The notes under the pieces: generated by a model
What the model was told of the DNA's origin: nothing
The model's database searches: none
Seen by the model: the letters and a program-made list of their open reading frames with translations, nothing else
NCBI GenBank assembly: GCA_036346255.1
Contig: CM070623.1
Coordinates: 9,032,407 to 9,096,406, forward strand
Length of the DNA: 64,000 nucleotides
Reading direction: 5' to 3'
Source: Ampelocalamus luodianensis
Taxonomy: Eukaryota > Streptophyta > Magnoliopsida > Poales > Poaceae
Shown: piece after piece, positions 49,331 to 60,694 of the stretch
Layout of the letters: every line of letters starts with the position of its first letter
Numbering within the stretch: the stretch's first letter is position 1
Position numbers and translations under genes: made by a program

Positions 49331-51225
49331 CCCCTGACTCACTTTGGTCCTAAGGAAGACAAACAGTGGGCCAATTCACTAAGTGATATTTCTTTATACC
49401 TGTATCTCCTGGCCACAATAATCTTGCTCTGTAATAGTTATAGGCCATGGTTTTTGTTAGTACGTCTTTTGATTGGTTAACACCAAAGTAATTAACATCT
49501 GTCTTCGCTCCATGTATCTTAAGTTGGAATTAGCCTCTATACAAAATTCATACTCTGGTTTTCCTTAGTAACTGTTTTGATTGGTTAGTTTCAAAAAAGA
49601 AGAAGTATTTTGATTGGTCGACGCAAGCCTTTCAGGAGTTGGCATGGCTTTAGCATGGCACATGAGCCTATTAGGCCCATCTCCAAGGTTTTGAGGTCCT
49701 CTAGATGTTAAGCCCAGCACATCGACTGTGTGCCCAGTTCTCTCTCTCTCTCTCTCTCTCTGTCTGTCTCTCTATCTGTCTGCCTGTCTATCTGTCCCGG
49801 ACGGCGCCGCAGGCTGCTGCAGTAGTTGTTATTTTGCCGCGTTTTGTTCATCTTCCTTTTTGTGAGATTAGTTTAGTTTCCCAAACTGTATATCTAGCTC
49901 ACTAAACTCGGTTAAGTGGGCCATTCTAGGTCATTAGAACGCTAACTTGGGTACCTATGACATGTCGCGTTGACTTGTGCCACCGTACCGACCATACGCG
50001 ACCAAGCCCCTTATCACCGCTGTTGACTTTGCTTGTGCTCAATCCCTTGCTCCTAGAAACAATCCCAGTCGCAAGATCTAGACACCGGCATGCCTCAGTA
50101 GCCGCAGCTTACAATGACCTAGAATGACCCACTTAAACAAGTTCGTCGACCTAGATCTGTTGTTTGAAAATTTGATGACCTATTTGAACTGGTTGGACAA
50201 GTTCGGTGACCCAGAGTACAATTTACTCTAATTTATACCTAGTCATTTTAAGGTCAGTTTGGTATTCTTTTGCACTTGCTCTGTATGTTGCTTTTACAGG
50301 GTCTTCTTTTGTCAATATTGGCATGCGCTCCTTTGCCACTCAGTGGTCTGTAATCTGTAATGGTTTGGTGAAGCACTGTTTTGTGGGCTTATGTGTGAGC
50401 TTGCGCTTGCTTTATGAAGTTCATGAATGGCCATGTGTCCTAGGGCTAATGGGTAATTTATACAAACGCACGGCACCTCAAGCTTCTGTTGTAGTAGTAT
50501 GGAAAGCCGAACCAATAAATTTCAGGAGCATTGCTATTTGTACGTAAATCACGTACATAATGAGTGTGTACAAACAGGCCCCACTGATAGGATTATGCCA
50601 AATCAGGGTAGGTTTAGTCCTAATCATCTGGGTCCGACAACAAAAATCATCGCACCTTGTTAGTCGGGATAAATACCAATCTTCAAATTTCAGTTCAAGA
50701 GCGAGTTAATATGGTTACTTTCTATCTGCATATAGGATTCTTTAGGGGAATAGTAGCTTTTTTTATCAGCACTGGGCCATGTGTGACAGTGTGAGCACGC
50801 TCCATTTTATGTGTTTCCTAAAACTCATTTGTGGTAATATAAACCTGATTGATTGTCTTAACATTATGTAAAACTATGCTACCATTAATATTTATAAATT
50901 TTTTTGTTATGCATGACCTCAACAACTTAGAAATTAAGTTGAACAATGTTGTCATGCGTATAAGGATTTATCTACTTCTATACGCAAATTCACTTTATAT
51001 TCTTGATTGCCCAGTAGCTTTTTTTTGGGTGGTAAGTTCCGTGATGTGTGTTATGCTAGAACTGGGAGTCTGGGATGTTGCAACTGCTTGTTTGAATGGA
51101 ATTTTGTGGATACAGGAAGCAACATTATGCAAATGAATATACATAGCATATATAACCCTTAGAAATCGTACATGTCTCTTTTTTAAAAAAATTATTATGA
51201 TTGGAACATAATAGTGCAGGAGCAA
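49331..51225. other. Non-coding sequence left of the gypsy fragment
   Basis: No gene supported. Two short blocks (50301-50363 and 51061-51117) recur right of the terpene synthase at 60410-60476 and 60041-60095. Confidence 0.5.
49738..49796. repeat. (TC)n-rich microsatellite
   Basis: Uninterrupted TC repeats followed by TGTC, TATC and TGCC variants, about 59 bp. Confidence 0.95.
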
Positions 51226-52150
51226 TTAAAACACAGACCCGCGACGTTCTGCCATCTGCGAAGCCGTTAGTTGACGTCGTGGTACCGGAGTAGTAGCTGG
51301 GACCACAATACCATCATTGTGTGGTTTGGCAGGCGAAAGAACAGAACTAGTAGCTGAAGTATGTACATGGTGCTGCTGAGTCGGATAACGAGAAACCGAC
51401 TTCGGAAGCGCTGAAGTTAGAAGATGCCGCTTCTCATAGGCACGAGCCAAGGCCATGGCTAGCTGGAGGCTGCTTGGGTTCTGCAATTCAACGTCTGTTC
51501 GAACGGGCTCCATCAAACCGGACGTAAAAAGCTGAACTTGATTGGAAGCAGACAGGGAATCCGCATGACATAGCAATGCCAAGAATTTCTCCTGATAGTC
51601 CTCCACTGTACTGACAGCCTGCAACTTGACGAGTTCGCCCAAAAAATTATTACGGATTGGCGGCCCAAAACGCAAATTGCAATAATCTTTGAAGAGCTGC
51701 CACGGTGGTTCGCCGTCATCACGTTCAAGCTGATAATACCACTGTTGTGCCGAACCCACAAAATGATATGAAGCTAACCACACCTTATCACTCTCCGGTG
51801 TTTGTTGGCATCGAAAAAACTGTTCACAGCAATTAAGCCACCCAACGGGTCTTCTTTACCATCAAAGGTAGGAAACGACAATTTGTGCATGCGAGGCGCA
51901 TGACAACTACCTGGCTGCACGGCCTGCTAGATGTTTGAATTGGGAGGAGGGAGGGCAGTAATCCCGGCGGCACTTGCAGTAATCCTCCTCCTGTGGTCGC
52001 TGGTCGATTTTCTAGTGACGACAAGCGCTCTTTGATGCCAACGATTTCTGTTGTAATATCCGTCTTCAATTCTGTCATCTTTGTAGTCATTGATGCAGTG
52101 AATTCGGCGATCTGCTGCGTCAGGGTGGTCATCTCCGAGGATGCAGCCAT
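51226..52150 (-). pseudogene. Gypsy gag fragment
   Basis: First a coiled-coil-like N-terminus (MTTLTQQIAEFTASMTTKMT), then after a frame break the retrotrans_gag core WLASYHFVGSAQQWYYQLER, PPWQLFKDYCNLRFGPP, LGELVKLQAVSTVEDYQEKF and LALLCHADSLS. The end is truncated before any zinc knuckle. Confidence 0.88.
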
Positions 52151-52167
52151 CGGTTCTGATACCAAGA

Positions 52168-52647
52168 TGTCACGAGCACGGGTGCACGATCGTAGATTGT
52201 AGTTGTGGTCGTTCAGCTGGCAATCACCAGGGCCAGGATGTGTATCGGATGGTTCTGTGTTGGCATCGGAAACGTGATACAGAGAAGATGCGAGGAGACA
52301 GGCGTGGCAATCAGGGAAGATAACAGAGCAATAGATGAGGCTATTGATCTTTCTTACTTCTTTAACATGGTGCCAATCCCCTTTAAATAGAGGCTAGAGT
52401 TACAGACTAAAACATAACTTCCAAATACAACTCGTATTCGACTCTGACTCAATTAAAGACTTACTAACTTTAGACATTAACTTATCTCTAGGACTCAACT
52501 TCCGAATCATTATCTTATTCGGTTTCTTTACTTGCCGTATCCTGTCCAACTGCTGAATCATGTCCAGCGGTCTGCTCCTTTGGTCTACGCCGTGTATACG
52601 TAATTAACTTATAGTCTTCTTCCTGCGAGCATAGGTAAAGCCCCACA
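52168..52647 (-). repeat. 5' LTR of the truncated gypsy element
   Basis: TGTCACGAG at the left and GCCCCACA at the right in plus orientation, 480 bp, with the PBS directly to its left. It could supply transcription or polyadenylation signals next to the terpene synthase 3' end. Confidence 0.8.
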
Positions 52648-52756
52648 TGACATGTGTACTACTGGTTGAGTGCATTTATATGGCTATGGCTATTGGAGAA
52701 CTCAACAATATATAGTATATACGCTCCAAGGAAAACAAGTTGAAGACATGTGTACA

Positions 52757-55700
52757 TCACAGAAGTAAAGTACTAGTATACTCCTCAAGAATAGGAAGTT
52801 TTTGTTTTTCGTCATAAGTGTACATCACTCGGACCATTCTTGCCAGATTCAATGACACCTCTTGAAATAATGGTGAAAATGACTGTTTAGAGAAGCACTC
52901 GTTGTTTAATTCCTCCCATGCTTCAGAAATTAGATGCATGATGTGTTGCTTCACATCCTCAGAGGAGCATGTAGGATTTTCATTCATATAGCAATCCTTG
53001 TAAGAGCCATCAAATCCCCATTGCCCTTCATCCTGAAATGTATCCAACAAGCTATCTTTACAAATAGAAAACTTACTAATCCCTCAGGTCACAAAAGGAA
53101 GTCGTTTTGGGATATGTGCAGTCAAATATTCTAAACTTTGGCAACTAGTATCTTCATGAGTATTTAGATTGGACACATGAAAATGGTATATATAGATTTG
53201 TCTAAAAAAGTACTTTTTTAATGTTATAATATTATTATGTTTTATTAATATATTCTAAAAGAAATGAGTGGTCAAAGTTGTATTTTAGAGATCGTTTTGA
53301 TTTCCAAAACGACTTTCTTTTGTGACTGAAGGTAGTAGTATACAGTTAGATTCTTCTATTGACATTCTCAAAAAAGAACATAACTTTATTGAAATTGTAG
53401 TAATAGTCATATGAAAATATTATATTTTGTCACCTAAAGTAAATTGTCACTTCAAAAAGGTAAGGCATTGTTTATTTCTAGTGGCATGCATATTTCCTGC
53501 TATTAATTAATTTCATGTTCCTTCAACTGTGTGAAACTATTTCCTAGCTAGTTCCTACAGCTGTCACGAAATCTTTATCATCCTAAAAGTAAATAAATGC
53601 CAATGAAGTTACTGACCGAGGCACATCCCAGATCATCCCAAAGCCTTAGAATTTTTGCGGAAGAGGTAATGATGGGCGGATTGAGCTCAAGTAAATCCAT
53701 AGCATCTTTGGTTACTCCTTGTCCCAACAAAAAGAATGCATGCACCAAAACAACATGAACTCCCGAGCTAATCGCACCGTTTCTCAAGTAGTCAGCCACT
53801 GTCGGTACCTGATGAGCGGCAAACCATTTTGCTTCCACCATGAAAGCATCAAATAGTTTTGCCCACTGTGTGTGTCCAACACAAACTATATAATTAGAGA
53901 AACACGCTGACTAAGATGATGCAGTAATGTGGATATGTGGATAGATTAGGGTTTACCGCTTCCCTGAAATGGTATATTGGGTTGTAACCATGTTCTTTCT
54001 CTACCAATTCTGCCATGTGAGCTGTAACATTGTAAAGCGCCAAGTAGCATGACCTCATGTAGCTTGGAAGTGAATGGGCATCTGTAATATCCCATCTGTA
54101 CAATCCATAACTAATTTAGAGTATTGTCTACTTTTTTAATCAGAGTATTTAATTTATTTGAATAGACATTAGTTGCTTTGATTGACCTTTTAACAACATC
54201 TGTGAACAAGGATAGTTCCTCTAGTGAACCAACAAGATCAAAGATGTCATCCACAACGTAGATGAATGAGATCACTTTAGTGATCTCCAATCTATACTTG
54301 GAGAATGCTGGGCCATGTTGGACGATAGCCATAGCCCACATGTACCATTTTTGCGTCTGGTCTCGAGCAAATGGCAATTCTTGTGCTAGTCCCAGGTCCC
54401 TCCACCACCTGAAAATTTTACTAAAGTTATTTCTAAATATATCCTTTGGTAATCTAAATTTATAACACCTGTTAGAGATGTGAGTGTTTGGTATGATTGA
54501 TAATTAAGAACCCCACATCGTGTTCCCTATTCACAGACAAGCCAAGAGTATTCTTAGCCTATTGATTGAATAATTTAGGTACCACCTTTTCCTATTTAGA
54601 AATACCTTAAATTTTGGATTTTGCATGGGTTTTTTTGGTGAAATACTGAAATATGTTCATTATTCTTAGCCTATTGATTGAAAGATTTAGGTACCGCCTT
54701 TTCCTATTTAGAAGTACCTTAAATTTTGGATTTTTGCATGGTTTTTTGGGGAAATACTGACATATGTTCAAGTGTTCTTAATATTATGCTATTACTTTTA
54801 ATTTATGTTAATTTTTTGCCGTATTGTTTATTCATATGCTGGAACATATTTTTATTTGTATTGCATTGTTTTGGTTGAGGTCATGTAAAAAGATTAAAAA
54901 TTATTATTTTCTTAAAATAAAAAGGTCGTGAAGAACAAGATTATAGCACATCAGAAAGGTAGTGTAGAATTTTCGGTTTTGTTTTGGGCTATGAGGAGCA
55001 AGTAGGCAAGTAAGGTTCTTTACCTTGTAAATTGCATTAGTTCAACTTGATGCTGTGCTCTGTTATGGCGATCCTCTATCAAGACAAGCTCTTCCATAGC
55101 ATCCATAGCATCATTCCTCCCAAACATCCTTTGGACATATGTGAGGTGGTGCTTCACTTTGTATTTCTGTAAGCTGAGATGGTATGGGTGCTCCAAGGCT
55201 TCTCTGACAACATGTGCCAAACTGGGTTCCAAATAGTTCAAAGAGGACTTGAGTTGTTTGCTTGTGAACTCGTGAGCCTTGTAGAGTATTTCCTCTCCCA
55301 TGTTTAGATGTGATGCGTCATGCAAATTCAGTAGTCCTTTGATATCACTACTAATAGACATGTCGAATTCTCCATTTTTGCTGATGAATCTTCGGAACAT
55401 GTCTGCCACATATCCATAAGAATGTGAGGCGCTCATTTTTTTCCCCCACTGGATGTGGTAAATCTAAAAACATGGGATGAGTTTCTATGTAAATAGCATA
55501 TGTTGTAGCACACTCTTTACACTAGTTTCAATTGGTCATTTTTTAATCAAACTTGTGCCGATGTGAAGTAGTATTCAATGACCTCAAGATCTTTTGATCA
55601 GTTGCAAGAAGTAGCAATTTTTAACTACTAATCACTATATAATTGAAGGGCATCTTCATTTATAGTTTTATGGTACAATACTGCAAATGTATGAGTTTAT

Positions 55701-58256
55701 CAATCCGCCAAAAGTATTTATATTGTAATACTTGCAGGCAAAATTATGGTGAGAACTACTGACCAGAGGAGACGACATATCCAGCTTCTCGGAGCAACGT
55801 GAATGACAGAGCTGCATCAAACACGCTAAAATTCGTGCCGACAGAAATTTTGTGGCTATGATAGAATGATGTCAAAAGCACATCAATCTCCTCAGAAAAG
55901 TGGTAGTCGATGCAAAGGCGTTTGAGGGAATCTACTGTGACCATTGTTCGTGTTCTGTCATTCTCTTCTGAGAGCATCTTTTTCAACGATGTTATAATAC
56001 CCATGTGCTTATTGTGAACCAAGTCCTGCTCAAAAAAAAAAAAAGAAGGAAAGAACAATTTTAGGACCTGTCAATTTCATAGGATATCCGTAGGAATTGC
56101 ATTGTTTCCTTGAAATTTCTTGCCAATTTCCTGCATTCCAACTCTCCAAGCATTTGATGATCAATATGTGGTGTAGTTCAAAAATGTAGGAATGAACTTG
56201 AGTTCATATGCGCCCAAGTTAGGGCCTGTTTGGATAGAGAGGGATTAGAACTAATTCCTTCGGATTGGAAGGGATTTTAGTTTAAATTCCAAGTCAATCC
56301 AAAAGGATTGAGTCGGATCACAATGTATCCAAACAAGTTCTTATGGTTTGTACAGCTGTGCATTTCAAAAATTTATCAAAAAAATCGTTTCTTAAACAAA
56401 ATTTGTCAAAAAAAATCATAGATGTACAACATGTACACTGTGCACGTCTTCTTTTATAGTACACATATTATGATATTTTTGCATAAATTTTTGCAGGTGC
56501 ACATGTTCTAACATGCCGTACATACATGAATTTTTTTGACATGTATGAATTTTTTGTAGTACACAACTGTACAAACCATAACTTGGGCACCTAGAACTCA
56601 GGGGTTGTTTGGTTTGTAACCTCAGGAAGCCATACCAAAATTTTGGTAATGCCAAAATCAGGACAGTGTCAGAACCATGGCAAAAAAAAGTCTTTGGATT
56701 GGAGTCATGCTAATTCACAGGCAATGCCGAAATTGATGTGTTTGGATTGTAGCCATGCCAAAACTTGCCAAAAAAGTGAGTATGACATGTGGGGCCGCAT
56801 GACATTTTTTTTTTGCACCAAAATATGCCAACAGTAGTCTTGTTTTGTTGATTAAATGATAAGGAACACAACGGTTCAATCGGATCGCAAATCAGATACT
56901 CAGTTTAAAAAATATGATTATTTGAAACTTGTTAATCAAACTAAACATACCCCAAACGAGCGAACCAAAACATGCCATGTGGCACTCAGCCCCTTTGCCG
57001 CCAAGCCAAAACATTGGCCAAAATTCTTAGGGCATGCCAAAATTTTGGAACTCAATCAAATACTAGCCAAAGTCTTAGGGCATTACCAAAATTTGGTAAG
57101 GCTATTTGGAGTAAAGAACCAAACAGGCCCTCAGTTCATATAATTCGCATTGGACTATTAGTTTAGATATTTCTCCTGCTAGTGAGCAAATACATAAACG
57201 TGTGAAACACATTAGACTCCACATCATCTGTTGGTCACCGAGTCTTCACGTCCATGTACATAAACGGTATGGAAATATTTCCTTGTCAAACATTTGTCGT
57301 CGGTCTAGTCATCCAAATATCACTTTTTTTTACAACTAAATAACATTTCTAGACAAACCATATATGTCCACACAGGTCCAAATAGTCGTAATGTACGTTT
57401 GTTTGGTTCAGATTTGAAGCAATTCTAATCCAGCTAGGTTACTATAGAGATCTCAGTTTTTTTACTTTCAACAAATCCAGTTACTTTAATATATATTTGT
57501 CGGTTTAATTAGCAGGATAGGCTAAGTTAATATAGATATTTAAGTTAAGAAAAACTACCTTATAGAAGTTAGCTTATTCCGTTTTTTTTATTGAGTTACA
57601 AGTTTTTCTAACATACATGTACTAGTTTTTCTAACATACAAGTCTAGTACATTTCCTCTTGTAACCTTTTAACTTTACTACACCATCTGTCCACAAATGT
57701 AGGTCGTTTTTTATTTTTCATGGTTTTTAACGCAAGAATTTGACTATGATTTTTGTATCATAGTATCTAGTAAAAATAATAAAATTTATGTATTATGAAA
57801 GTATTTCGCAAGACAAATCTAATGATACTATTTTCATATAGCAAATTTATATAATTTCAAACATATTAATGGTCAAAAAATTTAAACCTCGACTCCACGG
57901 ATCCTAGGATCCTTTTCACTGTTTTCCGTTAAAAAGGGTATTTGGCCTGTTAAACCGTTAGCAAACCTCTTGGTGATTAGTAAACTACTCTCATAAACTA
58001 CTAGTGAATAGTATCTAGTAATGACCTCGGCGCCTCTCGTAAACAAGTCGAATAGTCAATATAGCGTACGTACCTCATCATGTAAATCGGAAGGTGCAAC
58101 TATCTCGGACCCGCTGCCATGACTAGAGGAAGCAACCCGCCGGCGGCACAATAATCCGGCGCTGTGGCGGCGGCGGCCGCCGGACATAGGAACGATGGCG
58201 CACTTGGTCAGGGAGGAGAAGCCAAAGGACGTTGAGGGGCTAACGGAAGGAGCCAT
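52757..58256 (-). CDS. Terpene synthase, TPS-g type (linalool/nerolidol synthase-like), 7 exons
   Basis: Seven exons on the minus strand: 58256-58074, 56025-55764, 55402-55024, 54408-54187, 54095-53957, 53865-53617 and 53032-52757. They sum to 1710 nt (569 residues), all introns GT-AG, no internal stop. Residues 1 to about 50 are Ser/Arg-rich, as in a plastid transit peptide. The RRx8W motif of cyclic monoterpene synthases is absent, as in TPS-g. The Mg-binding motif DDIFD is at 328-332 and the second metal motif DDLGCASDE at 472-480, with Cys476 where Ser or Thr is usual. Text such as WWRDLGLAQELPFARDQTQK closely matches remembered rice linalool synthase. The likely reaction is ionisation of GPP (or FPP) to an acyclic alcohol, probably in plastids; the product is not proven. 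The exon 3 acceptor at 55403 is set by phase and gives SSDMFRRF. Confidence 0.92.
53076..53332. mobile_element. Stowaway-like MITE in terpene synthase intron 6
   Basis: The left end CCCTCAGGTCACAAAAGG and right end CTTTTGTGACTGAAGG are inverted, with TA after the right end. It fills nearly half of the intron (53033-53616) and leaves both splice sites intact. Confidence 0.7.
54549..54770. repeat. 112-bp tandem duplication in terpene synthase intron 3
   Basis: Two copies, 54549-54660 and 54661-54770, each starting TATTCTTAGCCTATTGATTG, with few differences, so it is recent. Confidence 0.92.
56222..56340. mobile_element. Tourist-like MITE nested in the outer MITE (119 bp)
   Basis: Starts GGGCCTGTTTGGATA and ends TATCCAAACAAGTTC, flanked by TTA at 56219-56221 and 56341-56343. 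Removing it restores the arm of the outer MITE exactly. Confidence 0.9.
56601..57130. mobile_element. Second MITE nested in the outer MITE (530 bp)
   Basis: Starts GGGGTTGTTTGGTTTG and ends AACCAAACAGGCCC with terminal repeats of about 50 bp. The interior has repeated ATGCCAAAA words. It is flanked by TCA (56598-56600 and 57131-57133). The ends look PIF/Harbinger-like, although TCA is not the usual TWA target. Confidence 0.85.
57693..57902. mobile_element. Truncated Stowaway-like MITE in terpene synthase intron 1
   Basis: The sequence from ACCATCTGTCCACAAATG onward parallels the MITE at 4270-4516, including TCCACGGATCC near the right side, where the copy stops before its terminal repeat. Confidence 0.55.
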
Positions 58257-58336
58257 TGTCTCTGCAGAATGATGGCCCCGTAACACGAATTGTAGGCAGG
58301 TGCTTGTGTTTTGCAATCCAGGTTATGTATGGCAGG

Positions 58337-58347
58337 TATTTATAAAT
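58337..58347 (-). promoter_or_regulatory. Probable TATA box of the terpene synthase
   Basis: The minus strand reads ATTTATAAATA about 80-90 bp upstream of the ATG at 58256. Transcription would then start near 58310, giving a 5' UTR of about 50-60 nt. No experimental start site is known from sequence alone. Confidence 0.55.
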
Positions 58348-58399
58348 GGCGTTCTGAGGTTCTGAGTTACCTACTGCATCATCAGCAATGAGACTCTTG

Positions 58400-59890
58400 T
58401 TCTCACCATGATAACGTGCTTGGGCTGAACTCCAACAGTCACGTGGGAACGGTGGTGCCACTCCTGAGGCCTTTCCCCAGTTTTCTTCAGATGAGATCAA
58501 TGCTCCTTCTCGAAGAACTCAAGGCGCCTCCTGAAAAGTCCCAAGTCACGGTCCTCGTTGTGAACTATGCATCCAAGGGTGGTGGTGATTCTTCCAATGG
58601 GCGTTCCATCAGCAACACCTCCTACTCTAACAGCAACACAAACTACTGCAACAATGGTGGCAAGAAGCGTGGCAAGAGTAAAGGCTCCAAGGGAGGCAAT
58701 CCCTGGCCAACAAGCTAAAATCCGTGGATGGGTGCCTTCACCATCTGGCCGAACTCCTCCCCTGGTGTTCTCGGCTCACACCCAGGTGCTGCACGCCGTC
58801 CTGCCGTGGCTCCCTTCCCATCTTCTAGCTCCGATCCTTGTCTTGGCATACCTGATCATTGCCGCGACACAGCCACTCGGCTTGCCTGCCGTGGCAACCC
58901 ATCCCCCTGCCACGGCAACTTCATCTCCAGTTCTTTTCCACCACCATCTCCACCCATTGTAGTTCCACCTAGTCCCTCCCACTCCTACAGAACTCGTAAA
59001 CTATCGGGTATTCCGATTAAACCTAGTGATAGACTTAACCTCCACATATCCACCACTAGCTCCCCCTCCCTAAATCTGTTCATGGTGCAATCAAAGACCC
59101 CAACTGGCATGCTGCTATGGTCAATGGGTATCATGCTCTTTTGTCCAATAACACCTAGGATCTCGTTCGCCCTCACATAATGCCAACATTGTTTCCGACA
59201 AGTGGATTTTTTGGCATAAACTTAGGCCCAACGGATCTCTTGATCGTTACAAGGCACGATGGGTTCTTCGTGGATTTTCTCAAGAACTTGGTGTTGATTT
59301 CATGAGACATTCAGTCCAGTCGTTAAACCTACAACTATTTGGATTGTCCTTTCCATTGCTCTTTGGCATATTTGGCATGTTCATCAACTGGATGTCAAGA
59401 ATGCCTTCTTGCATGGTACTCTTTCGGAGATGGTGTATTGTCACCATCCTACTGGCTTCATTGACTCCACCCACCCTGACCTCATATGTTGTCTCAGCCG
59501 TTCCTTGTACGGTCTCAAATAAGCTCCTCGCGCTTGGCACCATCACTTTTCCACCTATATTTCTTCTCGTGGTTTTTCTTGCTCCATGTGTGATACATCT
59601 CTCTTTATCTACACACATGGTTATACAACCTATTTTCTCCTCTATGTTGATGGTATTATCCTCACCACATCTTCCACTGCCCTCCTTACTCGTCTCATCG
59701 GTGAACTCAATTCCAAGTTTTCTATGACTGACTTGGTCAACCTATACACTACTTCCTTGGTATCTCTGTTCATCGCACCTCTTCCAGTCTCTTTCTCTCC
59801 TTAAGTCAGTATGCCGCCGACATCTTTGATCGTGCCGGCATGTCAGACTGTCGGTCTCCCCCTACACCCATTGACACCTCGTCTTAGCAT
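58400..59890 (+). pseudogene. Ty1/copia fragment: gag C-terminus joined to RT, with deletion
   Basis: On the plus strand gag text (RPFPSFLQMRSMLLLEELK, then an Asn/Ser/Gly-rich segment with NYCNNGGKKRGKSKG) runs into a Pro/Ser-rich linker. Then come the RT blocks WHKLRPNGSLDRYKARWVLR, HQLDVKNAFLHGTLSEMVYC, LSRSLYGLKQAP and FLLYVDGIIL (a YVDG form of the YVDD box), in several frames. Protease and integrase are absent, so about half of the polyprotein was deleted internally. Its left end lies about 145 bp upstream of the terpene synthase start codon, in divergent orientation. Confidence 0.88.
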
Positions 59891-60694
59891 AGAAGAAAGA
59901 GGTCTTGGGTTCAAACCCTCAAAACTTCTTTTTCCATTTAAACTTTGAAAAATTCAAATTTTGATTTGAGAATTTCGGCCGAAATTTTCTGATTTTCAGA
60001 CCTACTCCCCCGTTTTAAAAATCCAAAACCGGTTTTGTGAACCTTGGAAGTGAGACGTTGCAACTGCATGTTTGGATGTAATCTTGGGGATACGGAGAAG
60101 CACCCTAATGAAAGCATCAGACATAATATTGCGCGGTTTGCAAATAATACTTCACAAATATATATCCTCACTGAATCTGTACCGGCCATCCAATGTGTTC
60201 CCGGAAGTGGAGATGACGAGCCTCTGCGCTAGCTTGGCTTAGGTTCAGAGGTAGGCCAAATTAACAGAGGCAGGTGAGGAAAATAGAGCAGGACTAGTTG
60301 GTCAAGTCGTGTATGTTCTGTTCGTTTCTTCACGTGAATCATATTTGCGTCCAGGAATGGCATGCTGCACACAGTACAAAAACTGTTCTCATCTGGTTCC
60401 TTTTACACGTTCTTCTTTTGTCAATCTATGCATGCTCTTCTTTGCAACTCAGGTGCACAATCACAAACTGTAATGGTCAATCTTGTCTTATGTTGGCTTT
60501 TGCCACAACCTGCAACTAATGAATCACTTAAACAAGAACAAATTATAAATCATACATGACACATGTCCTTTTCTTTTTGCATTCTTGTGATGAGAACATA
60601 ATTGTTCATTTGTGTACTAATGGTTGAATGCAGCCACATATCTGATGGAGAGATGTGGGCGCTGCATGAAAATACAAGACTACCAGTATATAAG
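59891..60694. other. Non-coding sequence between the copia fragment and the Sirevirus-like LTR
   Basis: 59,900-59,930 holds GGTCTTGGGTTCAAACCCTC, which resembles a Pol III B box and may be a short tRNA-derived remnant. 60,041-60,660 contains blocks shared with 50,300-51,120 and with the sequence after the terpene synthase. No gene supported. Confidence 0.4.

Larger units (their letters stand above)
51226..52647 (-). mobile_element. Truncated Ty3/gypsy element: 5' LTR, PBS and gag part
   Basis: On the minus strand a 480-bp LTR (52647-52168, TGTGGGGC...CGTGACA) is followed by the PBS TTGGTATCAGAACC (52166-52153) and then gag, ending abruptly at 51226. Pol and the 3' LTR are missing. The LTR begins about 110 bp beyond the stop codon of the terpene synthase, on the same strand. 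Confidence 0.85.
56194..57137. mobile_element. Outer MITE of a three-element nest in terpene synthase intron 1
   Basis: The left arm contains CCCAAGTTATGGTTTGTACAG once the inner element at 56222-56340 is removed. The right arm, reversed, carries the same 21 bases near 56566-56587 and continues to CTCAGTTC once the element at 56601-57130 is removed. Terminal repeats are about 50 bp. The outer target duplication is unclear. Confidence 0.8.
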
